From contig NZ_BCZQ01000040.1 of assembly GCF_001598815.1 (NCBI RefSeq), forward strand, positions 1-35,657: a stretch of DNA of 35,657 nucleotides. The letters run 5' to 3'. The notes under the pieces were generated by a model that saw only the letters and a program-made list of their open reading frames with translations, was not told the origin of the DNA and did no database searches. The translations under genes and the position numbers were made by a program. This document shows, one piece after another, positions 1 through 9,219 of the stretch. This DNA comes from Sphingopyxis terrae subsp. terrae NBRC 15098 (GTDB taxonomy: Bacteria > Pseudomonadota > Alphaproteobacteria > Sphingomonadales > Sphingomonadaceae). How positions within the stretch are numbered: position 1 is the stretch's first letter; each line of letters begins with the position of its first letter.

Positions 1-173
1 ACTCTCGCTGACGCTTGGTCCAAACAAGTATATAATCGCCGAATGTTCCGGTCGCTTGCGCCGTCGCGTTATTCTCGGGAGAGGGATGTCCGCATTTAAC
101 AGTTGGCTCCCTAAAATCTGACCGTCCGCAAACGGCCACCATGTTTTTTATGACGCCCCAGCAGCATGGGCAA

Positions 174-199
174 AAGGGCTTCGCTACCGCGAAGCCCTT
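174..199 (-). terminator. Hairpin, possible minus-strand terminator
   Basis: The 11-bp arms at 174-184 and 189-199 are perfectly complementary around a 4-base loop. Read on the minus strand, the stem is followed by a short TTTT run (plus-strand AAAA at 172-175, partly inside the stem), as in a weak intrinsic terminator. No minus-strand gene ends here within the window, so it could equally be a structured element left by intergenic decay. Confidence 0.4.
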
Positions 200-234
200 C
201 CATCCTCTGCGTTCGTGACCAAAGGAAGCCCCAT

Positions 235-261
235 CGACTTTCCAGGTCGCGTGGAAAGTCG
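235..261. repeat. Inverted repeat, 10-bp arms
   Basis: The arms at 235-244 and 252-261 are perfect reverse complements separated by 7 bases. There is no T tract on either side, so it is not an obvious terminator. It may be a protein site or RNA stem. It lies about 190 bases upstream of the first CDS. Confidence 0.45.
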
Positions 262-452
262 CTACGGGTCGGACGCTAGACGTATTCCGAAGGAAGTCGA
301 GACATATGACTCGGCTTTCATCGGTCACCTACAATTATAAATGTCTGCTCATTGCAATCGGAAGCCTGTGACCCCACTTCCATAACATCGCCCGCTTCCA
401 CCGCGTGCTGGCGACTGAGAGACCATTGCGCTCCCGCTGAAGGAGCAAAATC

Positions 453-1064
453 ATGGACCTCAACCAACTTCTCCACCACCATCAAATGGCGTTGATGGCC
501 GTGAGCCAGGCGCGACGCGATGGGCAGGCGATGCCAAACTTTGACCTGCCGCGCTATTATGCCAAACGGATCAACGAATATCGCGAGCGACGCGGCTTGA
601 GCGGCGATGCCGAGGCTATCGCCGATATCGCTGCATCACCTGCCGACGCCGTTAAAGCGTCAAACGATATGGTCAGTGACGTGCTGATCGCCGAATTGCT
701 TATGGCGAAGGCCTTCGAAAAGGCGACACACCAACATCGGGCTGCCGAAAGCGACGGAGCTGACGATCCAGTCTTGGACATTCGCGCCACCCTTCTGGCC
801 GTCGGGCGCGACTTTTATCGCTCGCTGGGCGTGGAGGACGGCCCTCTCGCCGCCGCGATCGATGAAGCTGCGTCACGCTCGGCGTGGGAAGGCGAAGGCG
901 GAGGCCTGCGTCCACCGGGCGACGAGGAGGATGGCATCATCCGGACCTATGTCGAACAATTCGCGGTGGGCGACTATCGCTATTCGAACCTTGCCGATGC
1001 CAAAGCCGCCGCGCGGCGGCAGCGGGACTCGGCGAGCGACGGGCGCGGAGCGACGCCTGCATGA
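453..1064 (+). CDS. Conserved hypothetical protein, 203 aa
   Basis: I do not recognise a functional domain. The protein is soluble and predicted helical, with no signal peptide or membrane segment. The N-terminus (MDLNQLLHHHQ) is of a kind I associate with uncharacterised sphingomonad proteins. The middle is rich in Ala, Asp and Glu, and residues 150-203 are charged and low in complexity. The start is well supported by GAAGGAG about 7 bases upstream of the ATG. The TGA stop overlaps the ATG of the next gene (ATGA at 1061-1064), so the two are probably translationally coupled and belong to the same operon as the sugar genes downstream. Its role in that context is unknown. Confidence 0.75.
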   Translation: MDLNQLLHHHQMALMAVSQARRDGQAMPNFDLPRYYAKRINEYRERRGLSGDAEAIADIAASPADAVKASNDMVSDVLIAELLMAKAFEKATHQHRAAESDGADDPVLDIRATLLAVGRDFYRSLGVEDGPLAAAIDEAASRSAWEGEGGGLRPPGDEEDGIIRTYVEQFAVGDYRYSNLADAKAAARRQRDSASDGRGATPA

Positions 1065-1807
1065 AGCGGCTGATTGCCTTCGATCTTGATGGAACGCTTG
1101 CCGAAAGCAAGCAGCCGATGGAACCCGCAATGGGTGAGGCGCTTGCCGATCTCCTCGGCGTGGCAGATGTCGCGGTGATATCCGGTGGCGACTGGCCGCA
1201 ATTCGAAAAACAGGTGGCGACACGCCTTCCCGAGCGCGCGGACCTTGCCCGGCTCTGGCTCATGCCGACAACCGGCACCAAGCTCTACACGTTCCGCTCG
1301 GGCGCGTGGCAGGCGCGCTATGCCGAAATCTTCGCCGATGCGGAGAAGCGACACATATTCGAAGCCTTCGATGCGGCGCTACTGGCGACCGGGTTCGTTC
1401 CCCAAACGGTCTGGGGCGAACGGATCGAAGATCGCGGGAGTCAGATCACCTTTTCGGCCCTAGGTCAGGAAGCGCCGATCGATGCCAAGGAAAAATGGGA
1501 TTCCGACTTCGCCAAACGCAAGGTGATTCAGGCCGAGCTTCGCCAAAGTCTGCCCGGTCTGTCGATCAACATGGGCGGGGCGACTTCGATCGACATTACC
1601 CGTGAGGGCGTCGACAAGGCCTATGGCCTGACGAAGCTAAGCGGCGCCAGCGGTGTCGAACTGGGTGCGATGCTCTTTATCGGCGATGCGATCTTTCCGG
1701 GCGGCAATGATTATCCGGCGAAGGCGCTGGGCCTCGATACAATCTCGGTACGCAATCCCGAAGAAACGCGTGGAACCATCGGAATCATCGTCGCCTGCCT
1801 GAAATGA
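1061..1807 (+). CDS. HAD-IIB phosphatase/mutase, similar to eukaryotic-type phosphomannomutase
   Basis: This 248-residue HAD-superfamily protein opens with the catalytic DxDGT motif (Asp8 nucleophile, Asp10 acid/base). It continues with a VAVISGGDW segment matching motif II of the phosphomannomutase branch, and ends with a metal-binding block GDAIFPGGNDYPAK. The central GGATSIDITREGVDK block also follows the phosphomannomutase pattern around the cap and Lys. That family interconverts mannose 6- and 1-phosphate, and some HAD-IIB members are sugar phosphatases, so mutase versus phosphatase is unresolved. I chose the ATG at 1061, which overlaps the upstream stop, because a longer frame to 884 would run antisense-like through the preceding gene. 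It sits before a glycosyltransferase and a GH130 enzyme, which supports mannose metabolism. Confidence 0.75.
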   Translation: MKRLIAFDLDGTLAESKQPMEPAMGEALADLLGVADVAVISGGDWPQFEKQVATRLPERADLARLWLMPTTGTKLYTFRSGAWQARYAEIFADAEKRHIFEAFDAALLATGFVPQTVWGERIEDRGSQITFSALGQEAPIDAKEKWDSDFAKRKVIQAELRQSLPGLSINMGGATSIDITREGVDKAYGLTKLSGASGVELGAMLFIGDAIFPGGNDYPAKALGLDTISVRNPEETRGTIGIIVACLK

Positions 1808-1996
1808 ATGCGGGGCGTTGCCGTCTGGCGAGTATGACCGGAATTGGCCTGCGAAGCTTCTCTCGAGGCGTCGGTCAATTGGAACAGATGCGCCGCTGAG
1901 TTGTTCTGTATCCTGATGCTCCGAGGCCGACTGCGCGCTTCGAAACAAACGACAAAATACTGGGTGAGGCCTTCTGTCGCATATTTTTTGGAAGGT

Positions 1997-4273
1997 ATGC
2001 CTGTGTACGAAACGCTTGATCGTAGATCGTTCGATGAAGGTTTGGAGGCGGGCCAAACGCTTCGGCCAAAAACTTCGGATACTGCCCGGGTCGCACTGAT
2101 CGGCGGTTTCCTTCCGCGGCGCTGCGGCATCGCGACCTTCACCGCCGATATCCACGCATCGCTTGCAGTGGCCGCGCCGGAGATCGCCGTCGATGTATAT
2201 GCGATGGCGCCGGCCGCGGTTCCCACGATATTCGACCCCGTTGTTCGCGACGTCATAACCGAGGGTGACGCCGGTAGCTTTGTCGAGGCGGCCCGGCAAA
2301 TCGAGGCGAGCTGTGCCGAGATTGTGTGGCTGCAGCACGAGTTCGGCCTCTTCGGCGGCTTGGCGGGCGATATGATCCTGGAACTCGTGGATCGTGTTTC
2401 CGCGCCGCTGATCGTTACGCTTCACACGGTGCTCGCCGAACCGGACGCCGATCAGCGCCGCGTGATGGAGCGCTTGATCGCGCGCGCGACCAAGCTGGTC
2501 GTCATGTCCGAGCGCTCGCACGATCTGCTGCGAAGCGTCTATCATGCCGACGACGACCAGATCGCAATGATCGCACATGGCGTCCCCGACCGCCCGTTCG
2601 GCCGCGCGTCGCAGTTCAAGCCGCAGTTCAGCTTTGCGGGCAAACAGGTCGCGCTGACCTTCGGTCTTTTATCGCCGGGCAAGGGGATCGAGGCGGTCAT
2701 CGAGGCATTGCCCGCGATCATCGAAGATCAGCCCGACTTCCTCTACTGCATTGCTGGCGCGACGCATCCCAATCTGCTCGCGCATGAAGGCGAAGCCTAT
2801 CGCGACCGGCTCCAGGCGCTCGCCGTCTCGCTCGGGGTCGATGCGCATGTCCGCTGGATCAATGCGTTCATGGAGACCGACGATCTGCTCGACCTTCTCG
2901 AGGCAGCCGACATCTATGTGACGCCTTATACCGGTGCGCAGCAATCGACGTCGGGCACACTCTCTTATGCGATGGCGCTGGGCAAGGCCGTGATATCCAC
3001 GCCCTACGTCCATGCGGTCGAGCTACTTGCCGACGATCATGGCGTGCTCGTTCCCTTCAACGACAGCGAAGCGATCGCGAATGAGATCCGGTATCTGCTC
3101 GGCGATTCCGACCGGTTGCTGACGCTGCAGCGGCGCGCCTATGATCGCGGCCGCGACATGATCTGGCCGGTGTTCGCTGAGCGAACATGCGCGCTGATCG
3201 CGGAAAGCCGCGTCGTGCCGAAAGCTGCGCCTATCCCCGAGCGGATCGGAATCGAAGGGTTCCTGCGCATTTGCGACGATACCGGCATCCTCCAGCACAG
3301 CGTTCACATGATCCCCGATCGCGCGCACGGCTATTGCGTCGATGACAACGCGCGGGCGCTGATGCTGATGCACCGGCTCGACGACGACGCGCTCGGCAAG
3401 TGCGGACAACTGACCCCGGTCTTTGCGGCGTTCGTACAGCATGCCTGGAACCCCGACCGCGGCGAGTTTCGCAACTTCATGGGATTCGCACGCAACTGGC
3501 TCGAGGATGTGGGGTCTGAAGACAGCTGCGGCCGAACCCTCTGGGCGCTCGGCGCGACGGGGCGTGACGCGCGCGACCCCGGTCTGCGGCAATGGGCGCA
3601 TGAACTGTTCGAGCGCACCGCGGCATCAGCGCTGGAGTTCCAGTCGCCGCGCGCGATCGCTTTCGCGATGCTCGGCGCCGACTTCGTGCTCGCCGCGCGA
3701 CCCGCGCATGATCTGGCGAACCGGATATTGCGCAGCGGCGCCGACCGGCTGATCGCGCTATATCAAGCCGCGGCGCGACCGGACTGGCGATGGTTCGAGC
3801 CGGTGCTTGCCTATGACAACGGCCGCGTGTCCGAGGCCATGTTGCGCGCGGGCGTGCGATTGGAGCGCGCGGACGTCATCGCGTGCGGAGTGGATACGCT
3901 GCGGTGGATCAACGATGTCCAGATTTCGCCGCATGGTCACTATCGCCCCGTCGGGTCGGACAGCTTTGGCCGTGCCTATGAGTTGCCGTGGCCATTCGAT
4001 CAGCAGCCGCTGGAGATATGGGCCGCGATTGATGCGGCATCGGCCGCCTATGATGTGACCGGCGACGACATCTGGCTGGCGCATGCACGGCGCGCGTACG
4101 AGTGGTTCACCGGATACAATGACCGCGGCGTAATCGTCGGCGATCCGCTGACCGGGACCAGCAAAGACGGTATAAATCCGCGCGGGCTGAATCTGAATGA
4201 GGGCGCCGAGTCGATTCTCGCCTATCAGCATGCAACCTATGCCATTCGGGATTTCGTCCGGAAAGTCGGCTGA
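1997..4273 (+). CDS. Glycosyltransferase family 4 fused to a C-terminal helical domain
   Basis: The 758-residue cytosolic protein has two parts. Residues about 30-430 form a GT-B glycosyltransferase with a glycine-rich N-terminal loop (GGFLPRRCGIATFT), a central hinge (ALTFGLLSPGKGIEAVIEAL) and the GT4 nucleotide-sugar segment (ADIYVTPYTGAQQSTSGTLSYAMALGKA). Residues about 440-758 form a second domain rich in helices and aromatic residues (IPDRAHGYCVDDNARAL, GRTLWALGATGRD), resembling alpha/alpha-toroid glycan-processing proteins. The ATG at 1997 is very close to GGAAGG; a GTG at 2003 has better spacing and is a fair alternative. A frame open upstream to 1844 (TTG) lacks a binding site. The next gene starts 12 bases after its stop. 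Donor and acceptor are unknown; the neighbours hint at mannose. Confidence 0.8.
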   Translation: MPVYETLDRRSFDEGLEAGQTLRPKTSDTARVALIGGFLPRRCGIATFTADIHASLAVAAPEIAVDVYAMAPAAVPTIFDPVVRDVITEGDAGSFVEAARQIEASCAEIVWLQHEFGLFGGLAGDMILELVDRVSAPLIVTLHTVLAEPDADQRRVMERLIARATKLVVMSERSHDLLRSVYHADDDQIAMIAHGVPDRPFGRASQFKPQFSFAGKQVALTFGLLSPGKGIEAVIEALPAIIEDQPDFLYCIAGATHPNLLAHEGEAYRDRLQALAVSLGVDAHVRWINAFMETDDLLDLLEAADIYVTPYTGAQQSTSGTLSYAMALGKAVISTPYVHAVELLADDHGVLVPFNDSEAIANEIRYLLGDSDRLLTLQRRAYDRGRDMIWPVFAERTCALIAESRVVPKAAPIPERIGIEGFLRICDDTGILQHSVHMIPDRAHGYCVDDNARALMLMHRLDDDALGKCGQLTPVFAAFVQHAWNPDRGEFRNFMGFARNWLEDVGSEDSCGRTLWALGATGRDARDPGLRQWAHELFERTAASALEFQSPRAIAFAMLGADFVLAARPAHDLANRILRSGADRLIALYQAAARPDWRWFEPVLAYDNGRVSEAMLRAGVRLERADVIACGVDTLRWINDVQISPHGHYRPVGSDSFGRAYELPWPFDQQPLEIWAAIDAASAAYDVTGDDIWLAHARRAYEWFTGYNDRGVIVGDPLTGTSKDGINPRGLNLNEGAESILAYQHATYAIRDFVRKVG

Positions 4274-4285
4274 AAGGACAGTCAT

Positions 4286-5566
4286 TTGCATCTGTTCCAG
4301 CACGAATTGCGGCTGCACGCCGATCCGACGCGCGTCGTCGTGCGGCCGTTCCATCTGGCGTGGCAGGCGTCGGGGCCCGATCTCGAACGCGTGCAGCGGC
4401 TGGCGCGTGAGATCGTCGCCCTCAATCCGCGAACGGTTCGTGCCGAACTTGGCGTCGTGCTCAGAGACTTCGCCGATCGCCACTGGCAGATCGAAAAAGT
4501 GTTCGAGGATCGTTTCAACGAGATCGAACCCAAGCTGGGGCTCGAAGGCCTGGCGCTCAAACGCGAAACCCGGCTGCTGATCGGGGCCTATTTCTGTCAC
4601 GAATATAGTTATGCTGCGGCGGCGCTGATGAACCCCAGCGTCGTTCGTCATCCCGACCAGACCGGGCTGGAGGAAGGCTGCATCCGCATCCTCCTGTCGC
4701 TGCGCGCGGTCGGCGAGGGTCATATTTCGACGATCGCCTTTCGCGAGGGAATCATTACCTGCGACCGCGAAGTGACGCTGCTTCCGCAGCCCCCCTTCGC
4801 TACTGCGGCGATGCTTGGTCCGCACCGCGACGACAAGCCCGACGAGGTCGTTTCGCTCTACCGCCAGAAGGACAGCACCTTGTCGGGAACGGTGATCTTC
4901 CCGATTACGGAGGCGCAGCGCAACGGCCTCGAGGATTTGCGGCTGCTCGAGTTCGAGCGCGACAACGGCAAAAGCGAGTGGATCGGGACCTACACGGCCT
5001 ACAGCGGCCGTGACATCCAGTCTGAATTGTTGAGGACGCGAGATTTCAAGGATTTCACGCTGAGCCCGATCAAGGGAAAGGCGGGACGCAACAAGGGTAT
5101 GGCGCTGTTTCCGCGCAAGATCGACGGGCAATTCTGCATGATCGGTCGCCAGGATGGCAAGAATCTCTATCTGCTGCGCTCGGACATGGTCGATCAGTGG
5201 GAGGACGGCGAATTATTGCTGGAGCCGCGCTTTCCATGGGAACTGATCCAGATCGGCAATTGCGGCGCGCCGATAGAACTCGACGAGGGCTGGCTGGTGC
5301 TGACCCACGGCGTCGGCGCGATGCGCAAATATGCGATTGGCGCGGTGCTGCTCGACAAGGCCGATCCGTCCAAGGTGATTGGCCGAACGCCCAATCCGAT
5401 CCTGTCTGCCGCCGACGAGGACCGCGAAGGCTATGTCCCCAACGTCGTCTATACCTGCGGTGCGATCCGCGTCGGCGCCGATATTTTCCTGCCTTATGGC
5501 GTGGCCGACAGTTCGGTCTGCTTTGCATTCGTCGCGATCAGGGAGATTCTGGCCGCCATGGCCTAG
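4286..5566 (+). CDS. GH130-family glycosidase / mannosyl-glycoside phosphorylase
   Basis: This 426-residue protein matches the GH130 (formerly DUF377) five-bladed propeller family. Recognisable segments are EGCIRILLSLRAVGEGH in an N-terminal helical extension, NGLEDLRLLEF and a GTYTAYSGR strand, then KGMALFPRKIDGQFCMIGRQDG, GNCGAPIELDEGWLVLTHGV and a C-terminal LPYGVADSSVCFAF blade. GH130 members phosphorolyse beta-mannosides to mannose 1-phosphate or hydrolyse them; which applies here cannot be decided by eye. There is no signal peptide, so it acts in the cytosol. The start is a TTG at 4286 with AAAGGA 7 bases upstream, and no ATG with a comparable site is close. The gene follows the glycosyltransferase by 12 bases, so they are almost certainly co-transcribed. 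Confidence 0.85.
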   Translation: MHLFQHELRLHADPTRVVVRPFHLAWQASGPDLERVQRLAREIVALNPRTVRAELGVVLRDFADRHWQIEKVFEDRFNEIEPKLGLEGLALKRETRLLIGAYFCHEYSYAAAALMNPSVVRHPDQTGLEEGCIRILLSLRAVGEGHISTIAFREGIITCDREVTLLPQPPFATAAMLGPHRDDKPDEVVSLYRQKDSTLSGTVIFPITEAQRNGLEDLRLLEFERDNGKSEWIGTYTAYSGRDIQSELLRTRDFKDFTLSPIKGKAGRNKGMALFPRKIDGQFCMIGRQDGKNLYLLRSDMVDQWEDGELLLEPRFPWELIQIGNCGAPIELDEGWLVLTHGVGAMRKYAIGAVLLDKADPSKVIGRTPNPILSAADEDREGYVPNVVYTCGAIRVGADIFLPYGVADSSVCFAFVAIREILAAMA

Positions 5567-5634
5567 CGACACGCAACATAAGGCGGAGCGGCGGATTGTA
5601 GGAGTGTCGCCTTCCGCGGCAGAAGGAATGACCG

Positions 5635-7785
5635 ATGCCGAAATCTCCGCCGCCGTCGCCCGCGAATGACCATGCGTTTCGTGAACACCAGCCGGGCGAA
5701 GGCCAGCCGAAGATCGAGGTGAGCCGCGGCAATGGTGACGAGCTGCACCAGAATGTGGCATCGGGCAGCAAATCGGCCGATGCGGCGTTCCTGACCGACA
5801 ATTTCGGTCATCCCATTTCGGACAACCAGAATTCGCTGCGCGCCGGCGAGCGCGGCCCGACGCTGCTCGAGGATTTCGTCCTCCGCGAGAAGATCTTCCA
5901 TTTCGACCATGAGCGCATCCCTGAGCGCATCGTTCACGCCCGAGGCTCGGGCGCGCATGGCGTGTTCGAATGCACCAAGGCGATCCCCGGGCTGACCAAG
6001 GCCTCTATCCTGCAGAAGGAGGGCACGACTTGCCCCGTCTTCGTCCGATTCTCGACCGTGGCCGGCGGCGCGAGCTCGGTCGATACGCCGCGCGATGTGC
6101 GCGGTTTTGCGGTGAAGCTCTACACTGACAGCGGCAATTGGGATCTCGTCGGCAACAATATCCCGGTCTTCTTCATCCAGGACGCGATGAAATTCCCCGA
6201 CCTCGTCCACAGCGTCAAGATGGAGGCCGATCGCGGCTATCCGCAGGCGGCGAGCGCGCATGACACCTTCTGGGACTTCATCGGCCTGATGCCAGAGGCG
6301 ATGCACATGATCATGTGGGCGATGTCCGACCGCACGATCCCGCGCAGCCTGCGCATGATCGAGGGTTTTGGCGTCCACACCTTCCGCTTCGTCAATGAAA
6401 AGGGCGAAGGCAAATTCGTCAAATTCCACTGGAAGCCCGTGCTCGGCATCCAGTCGACAACTTGGGACGAGGCGGTCAAAATCGCCGGCGCCGATCCCGA
6501 TTTCCACCGCCGCGACCTGTTCGAGGCGATCGACGCGGGCGATTTCCCGGCATGGGACCTCGGCGTGCAGGTATTCGACGAGGCGTTCGCTGCCAAACAA
6601 CCTTATGACGTGCTCGACGCGACCAAGCTGATCCCCGAAGAAGATGTGCCAGTCGAGATCGTCGGCCGCATAACGCTCAACCGCAACGTCGACAATTTCT
6701 TTGCCGAAACCGAACAGGTCGCTTTCCTGCCGTCGAATATCATTCCGGGCATCGATTTCAGTAACGATCCGCTGCTGCAGGGCCGGCTCTTTTCCTATCT
6801 CGACACGCAGAAGTCGCGGCTGGGCACGACCAATTTCCACCAGATCCCAATCAATGCGCCGAAATGCCCGTTCCACAATTTCCAGCGCGACGGAATGATG
6901 CAGACGCTCGTGCCAACGGGGCGCGCCAATTACGAGCCGAACAGCCTGGCCGAGGCCGGCGAGAATGGCGGTCCGCGCGCAAGCGCCGATAAGGGTTTCA
7001 AGAGCTTTGCCGCCAATGACGAACGCAACGATCCCGCGCAGAAGCTGCGCATTCGCGCGGCGCTTTTCGCCGATCATTTCAGCCAGGCGCGCATGTTCTA
7101 TTTGTCGCAGACCGAGAATGAGCAGGCGCATATCGCCTCGGCGCTGGTTTTCGAACTGTCGAAGGTCACACTCGATCATGTCCGCGCCCGTGTTGTCGGA
7201 CAGCTTCGCAATATCGACGAGGATCTGGCAAAGCGTGTCGCCGCGGGGCTCGCCATCGACTTGCCCACAAAGGAACCGGCCGCGCGCGCGCCGGTCAATC
7301 TCAAACCCTCCGATGCGCTGTCGATCCAGAAGAATGCCGATGACACGATGGAGGGCCGCAAGGTCGCGATCCTCTTTGCCGAAGGATCGGACAAGGCGGT
7401 GATCGATAAGCTGAAGGGCGACATCGAAAGCGCCGGTGGCACCGTCTTCCTCGTCGCGCCCAAGGTCGGCGGGATCAAGGTCAAGGGCGGTACGCTCAAG
7501 GCCGATGGCCAGCTCGCGGGCTCGCCCTCGGTGCTGTTCGACGCCGTGGCTTCGATCCTCACCGAGGATCAGGCCGAGGCCCTCTCAAAGCAGGGCTCGG
7601 CGGTCCAGTGGTTCATGGACGCCTATGGCCATTGCAAGACGATCGCGCATGACGAAGCGACGCAATTGCTGCTCGACAAGGCCGGGGTCGAAAAGGACGG
7701 CGGTGTCGTTGCGATCGACAAGTTCGAGAGCGTCGGCACCCGGCGTCATTGGGCCCGCGAAGCCAGGGTGCGCGATCTTGCCTGA
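5635..7785 (+). CDS. katE: Large-subunit monofunctional catalase (HPII type)
   Basis: The 716-residue product is a clade 2 heme catalase, which dismutates hydrogen peroxide. Visible hallmarks are the catalytic His101 in [12 protein letters not shown], the conserved Asn in [12 protein letters not shown], the proximal heme Tyr in [14 protein letters not shown] and the [23 protein letters not shown] block. Residues about 580-716 form the extra flavodoxin/class I amidotransferase-like domain ([18 protein letters not shown]) that defines the long KatE form. The ATG at 5635 has AGAAGGA about 7 bases upstream. The gene lies 68 bases after the GH130 gene and 12 bases before an oxidoreductase gene. 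KatE-type enzymes are usually general-stress or stationary-phase proteins, so the cluster may be stress induced. Confidence 0.95.
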   Translation: MPKSPPPSPANDHAFREHQPGEGQPKIEVSRGNGDELHQNVASGSKSADAAFLTDNFGHPISDNQNSLRAGERGPTLLEDFVLREKIFHFDHERIPERIVHARGSGAHGVFECTKAIPGLTKASILQKEGTTCPVFVRFSTVAGGASSVDTPRDVRGFAVKLYTDSGNWDLVGNNIPVFFIQDAMKFPDLVHSVKMEADRGYPQAASAHDTFWDFIGLMPEAMHMIMWAMSDRTIPRSLRMIEGFGVHTFRFVNEKGEGKFVKFHWKPVLGIQSTTWDEAVKIAGADPDFHRRDLFEAIDAGDFPAWDLGVQVFDEAFAAKQPYDVLDATKLIPEEDVPVEIVGRITLNRNVDNFFAETEQVAFLPSNIIPGIDFSNDPLLQGRLFSYLDTQKSRLGTTNFHQIPINAPKCPFHNFQRDGMMQTLVPTGRANYEPNSLAEAGENGGPRASADKGFKSFAANDERNDPAQKLRIRAALFADHFSQARMFYLSQTENEQAHIASALVFELSKVTLDHVRARVVGQLRNIDEDLAKRVAAGLAIDLPTKEPAARAPVNLKPSDALSIQKNADDTMEGRKVAILFAEGSDKAVIDKLKGDIESAGGTVFLVAPKVGGIKVKGGTLKADGQLAGSPSVLFDAVASILTEDQAEALSKQGSAVQWFMDAYGHCKTIAHDEATQLLLDKAGVEKDGGVVAIDKFESVGTRRHWAREARVRDLA

Positions 7786-7797
7786 TCGCCTGTCCTG

Positions 7798-9030
7798 GTG
7801 AGCCACGCATCGGCGACCCATCATCGCGATCTTCGGACCGGCCAGTCGATCTGGTCGGCACGGCGTCGTCCCGCGATCGCTGCGCGGTCGCTGACAAGAG
7901 ATATCGCGTGCGACGTTGTCGTCGTCGGGGCTGGCGTGTCGGGCGCGCTGATCGCGGAGGCGTTGTCGGACGCGGGTCTCAAGACCGTTATCGTCGATCG
8001 CCGGGGACCGGCCGAGGGATCGACTGCGGCGTCGACCGCGATGCTGCAATATGAACTCGACACGCCGCTGGCCTTGATGGCCGAGCGGATCGGGCGCGAA
8101 AAGGCCGAACGCATCTGGCGGCGATCGCGCCAGTCGGTCGACGCGCTACGCGAACGGACCGAACGGCTGGGCCTCGCCGTCGATGGGGCGACGCGCGCCT
8201 CGATCTATCTCGACGGCAACGTTCTCGACGCCGAAGGTCTTGCGCGTGAAGCCGACGCCCGGCGGCGCGCGGGGTTCGAGGTCGAGCTGCTCAAACCCGC
8301 CGCAGTGCTGGATCGCTACGGGATAAAGGGACGCCACGCACTGCTAGGCTTTGGCAATTATTCGGCCGATCCGCGCCGCCTCACTGCAGGTTATCTGAAC
8401 GTCGCGCTGGCGCGGGGCGCGCGGCTCTATTCGCCCGTCGACATCTGCGACATCGCGCCGACGGGCGAAAGTGTAACATTGGTCTCGGCGCGCGGGCCAA
8501 GCATTCGCGCGCGCCATGTCGTCATGGCAACGGGTTATGAGATGATGAAGGGGATTCCGCGCAAGGGGAACAAGATCATCTCGAGCTGGTCGATCGCCAC
8601 GCGCCCGCAGCCCCGCGCCATCTGGCCGACCGCCGCAATGATATGGGAAGCCGCGAACCCCTATCTCTACATCCGAACAACCCCACGCGGAGAAATCATC
8701 TGCGGCGGCGAGGATGAGGAAATCGCTGACGCGGCTCTCCGGGATGCAAAGCTCCCCGACAAGGCAGCGACGCTATCGCGAAAGCTTGGTGCCCTGTTGC
8801 CAAGAGTGGACGCAACCCCCGCTTACAGCTGGGCGGGCAGTTTTGGAGACAGTCCGGTCGGTACCCCGACTATCGGTCGGATTCCGGGTATGCCGAACTG
8901 CTATGCCGCGATGGGCTATGGCGGCAATGGCATCACCTTCTCGATGATGGCTGCGCAGATGCTGCGTGGCCTGATTTGCGGCTATGGCGATCCCGACGCC
9001 GATCTGGTCAGCTTCCATCGCAGTTTTTGA
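7798..9030 (+). CDS. FAD-dependent oxidoreductase, D-amino-acid oxidase/glycine oxidase fold
   Basis: The 410-residue protein has a Rossmann FAD motif at residues about 40-52 (VVVGAGVSGALIA), the acidic ribose-binding end VIVDRRGPAEGSTAAST, the second GxG block RHVVMATGYEMM, and a C-terminal GNGITFSMMAAQM segment typical of the DAO superfamily. Such enzymes oxidise amines or amino acids and make peroxide, which fits a catalase gene directly upstream. The first 36 residues precede the FAD domain. The start is a GTG 12 bases after the catalase stop with a weak binding site, so a start a few codons downstream is possible. The substrate is unknown. Confidence 0.85.
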   Translation: MSHASATHHRDLRTGQSIWSARRRPAIAARSLTRDIACDVVVVGAGVSGALIAEALSDAGLKTVIVDRRGPAEGSTAASTAMLQYELDTPLALMAERIGREKAERIWRRSRQSVDALRERTERLGLAVDGATRASIYLDGNVLDAEGLAREADARRRAGFEVELLKPAAVLDRYGIKGRHALLGFGNYSADPRRLTAGYLNVALARGARLYSPVDICDIAPTGESVTLVSARGPSIRARHVVMATGYEMMKGIPRKGNKIISSWSIATRPQPRAIWPTAAMIWEAANPYLYIRTTPRGEIICGGEDEEIADAALRDAKLPDKAATLSRKLGALLPRVDATPAYSWAGSFGDSPVGTPTIGRIPGMPNCYAAMGYGGNGITFSMMAAQMLRGLICGYGDPDADLVSFHRSF

Positions 9031-9037
9031 CGGCGCG

Positions 9038-9172
9038 TCAGCGATTGCCCTTCGACTTGGAGGTCATTTGCACCGCGGAGGCCTCTTGGGCTGCGAGCGC
9101 GGTCGGCGGCTTCGCCTTGGCGGCTTTGGGTTTGCGAATTTCGCGATTGCTGCGTTTTTGCGATTTGGCCAT
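9038..9172 (-). CDS. Very small basic Lys/Ala-rich protein, 44 aa
   Basis: The minus strand encodes an uninterrupted 44-residue peptide beginning MAKSQKRSNREIRKPKAAKA and ending SKSKGNR. The N-terminus is strongly basic and resembles a widespread family of tiny uncharacterised proteobacterial proteins starting with the same SQKRxNREIRKPK pattern. It is probably disordered and could bind nucleic acid or ribosomes, but no function is known to me. Its stop lies 8 bases beyond the convergent oxidoreductase stop. The upstream sequence has only a weak purine-rich site (GAAAGA). Pattern similarity from memory is the main evidence. Confidence 0.65.
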   Translation of the reverse strand: MAKSQKRSNREIRKPKAAKAKPPTALAAQEASAVQMTSKSKGNR

Positions 9173-9219
9173 GTCAGATATCTTTCTTCGGTTTCAGGAT
9201 GCGCGTGTTCGCAAACGTG

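Larger units (their letters stand above)
1..452. other. Intergenic region with two hairpins, no gene recognised
   Basis: No convincing gene is visible upstream of the first CDS. A plus-strand frame is open from the left edge to a TGA at 119-121 and could be the tail of a gene cut by the window, but its roughly 39 residues resemble no family I can name with confidence. A 25-codon frame at 140-217 has no ribosome binding site. The stretch holds two clean inverted repeats, listed separately. Confidence 0.6.

Noticed and set aside
140..217. 25-codon frame containing part of the first hairpin
   Set aside because: No ribosome binding site and no recognisable pattern.
1881..1905. GGAAC-N16-TGTT resembling an EcfG general-stress promoter upstream of the glycosyltransferase
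   Set aside because: The -10 element differs from the CGTT consensus, and such matches occur by chance in GC-rich DNA; kept only as a hint of stress control.
1844..1996. Upstream TTG-initiated extension of the glycosyltransferase
   Set aside because: No ribosome binding site; the family N-terminus begins after the ATG at 1997.
5563..7179. Long antisense reading frame (538 codons) opposite the catalase gene
   Set aside because: High-GC shadow: no recognisable motifs, and the plus strand holds an unmistakable catalase.
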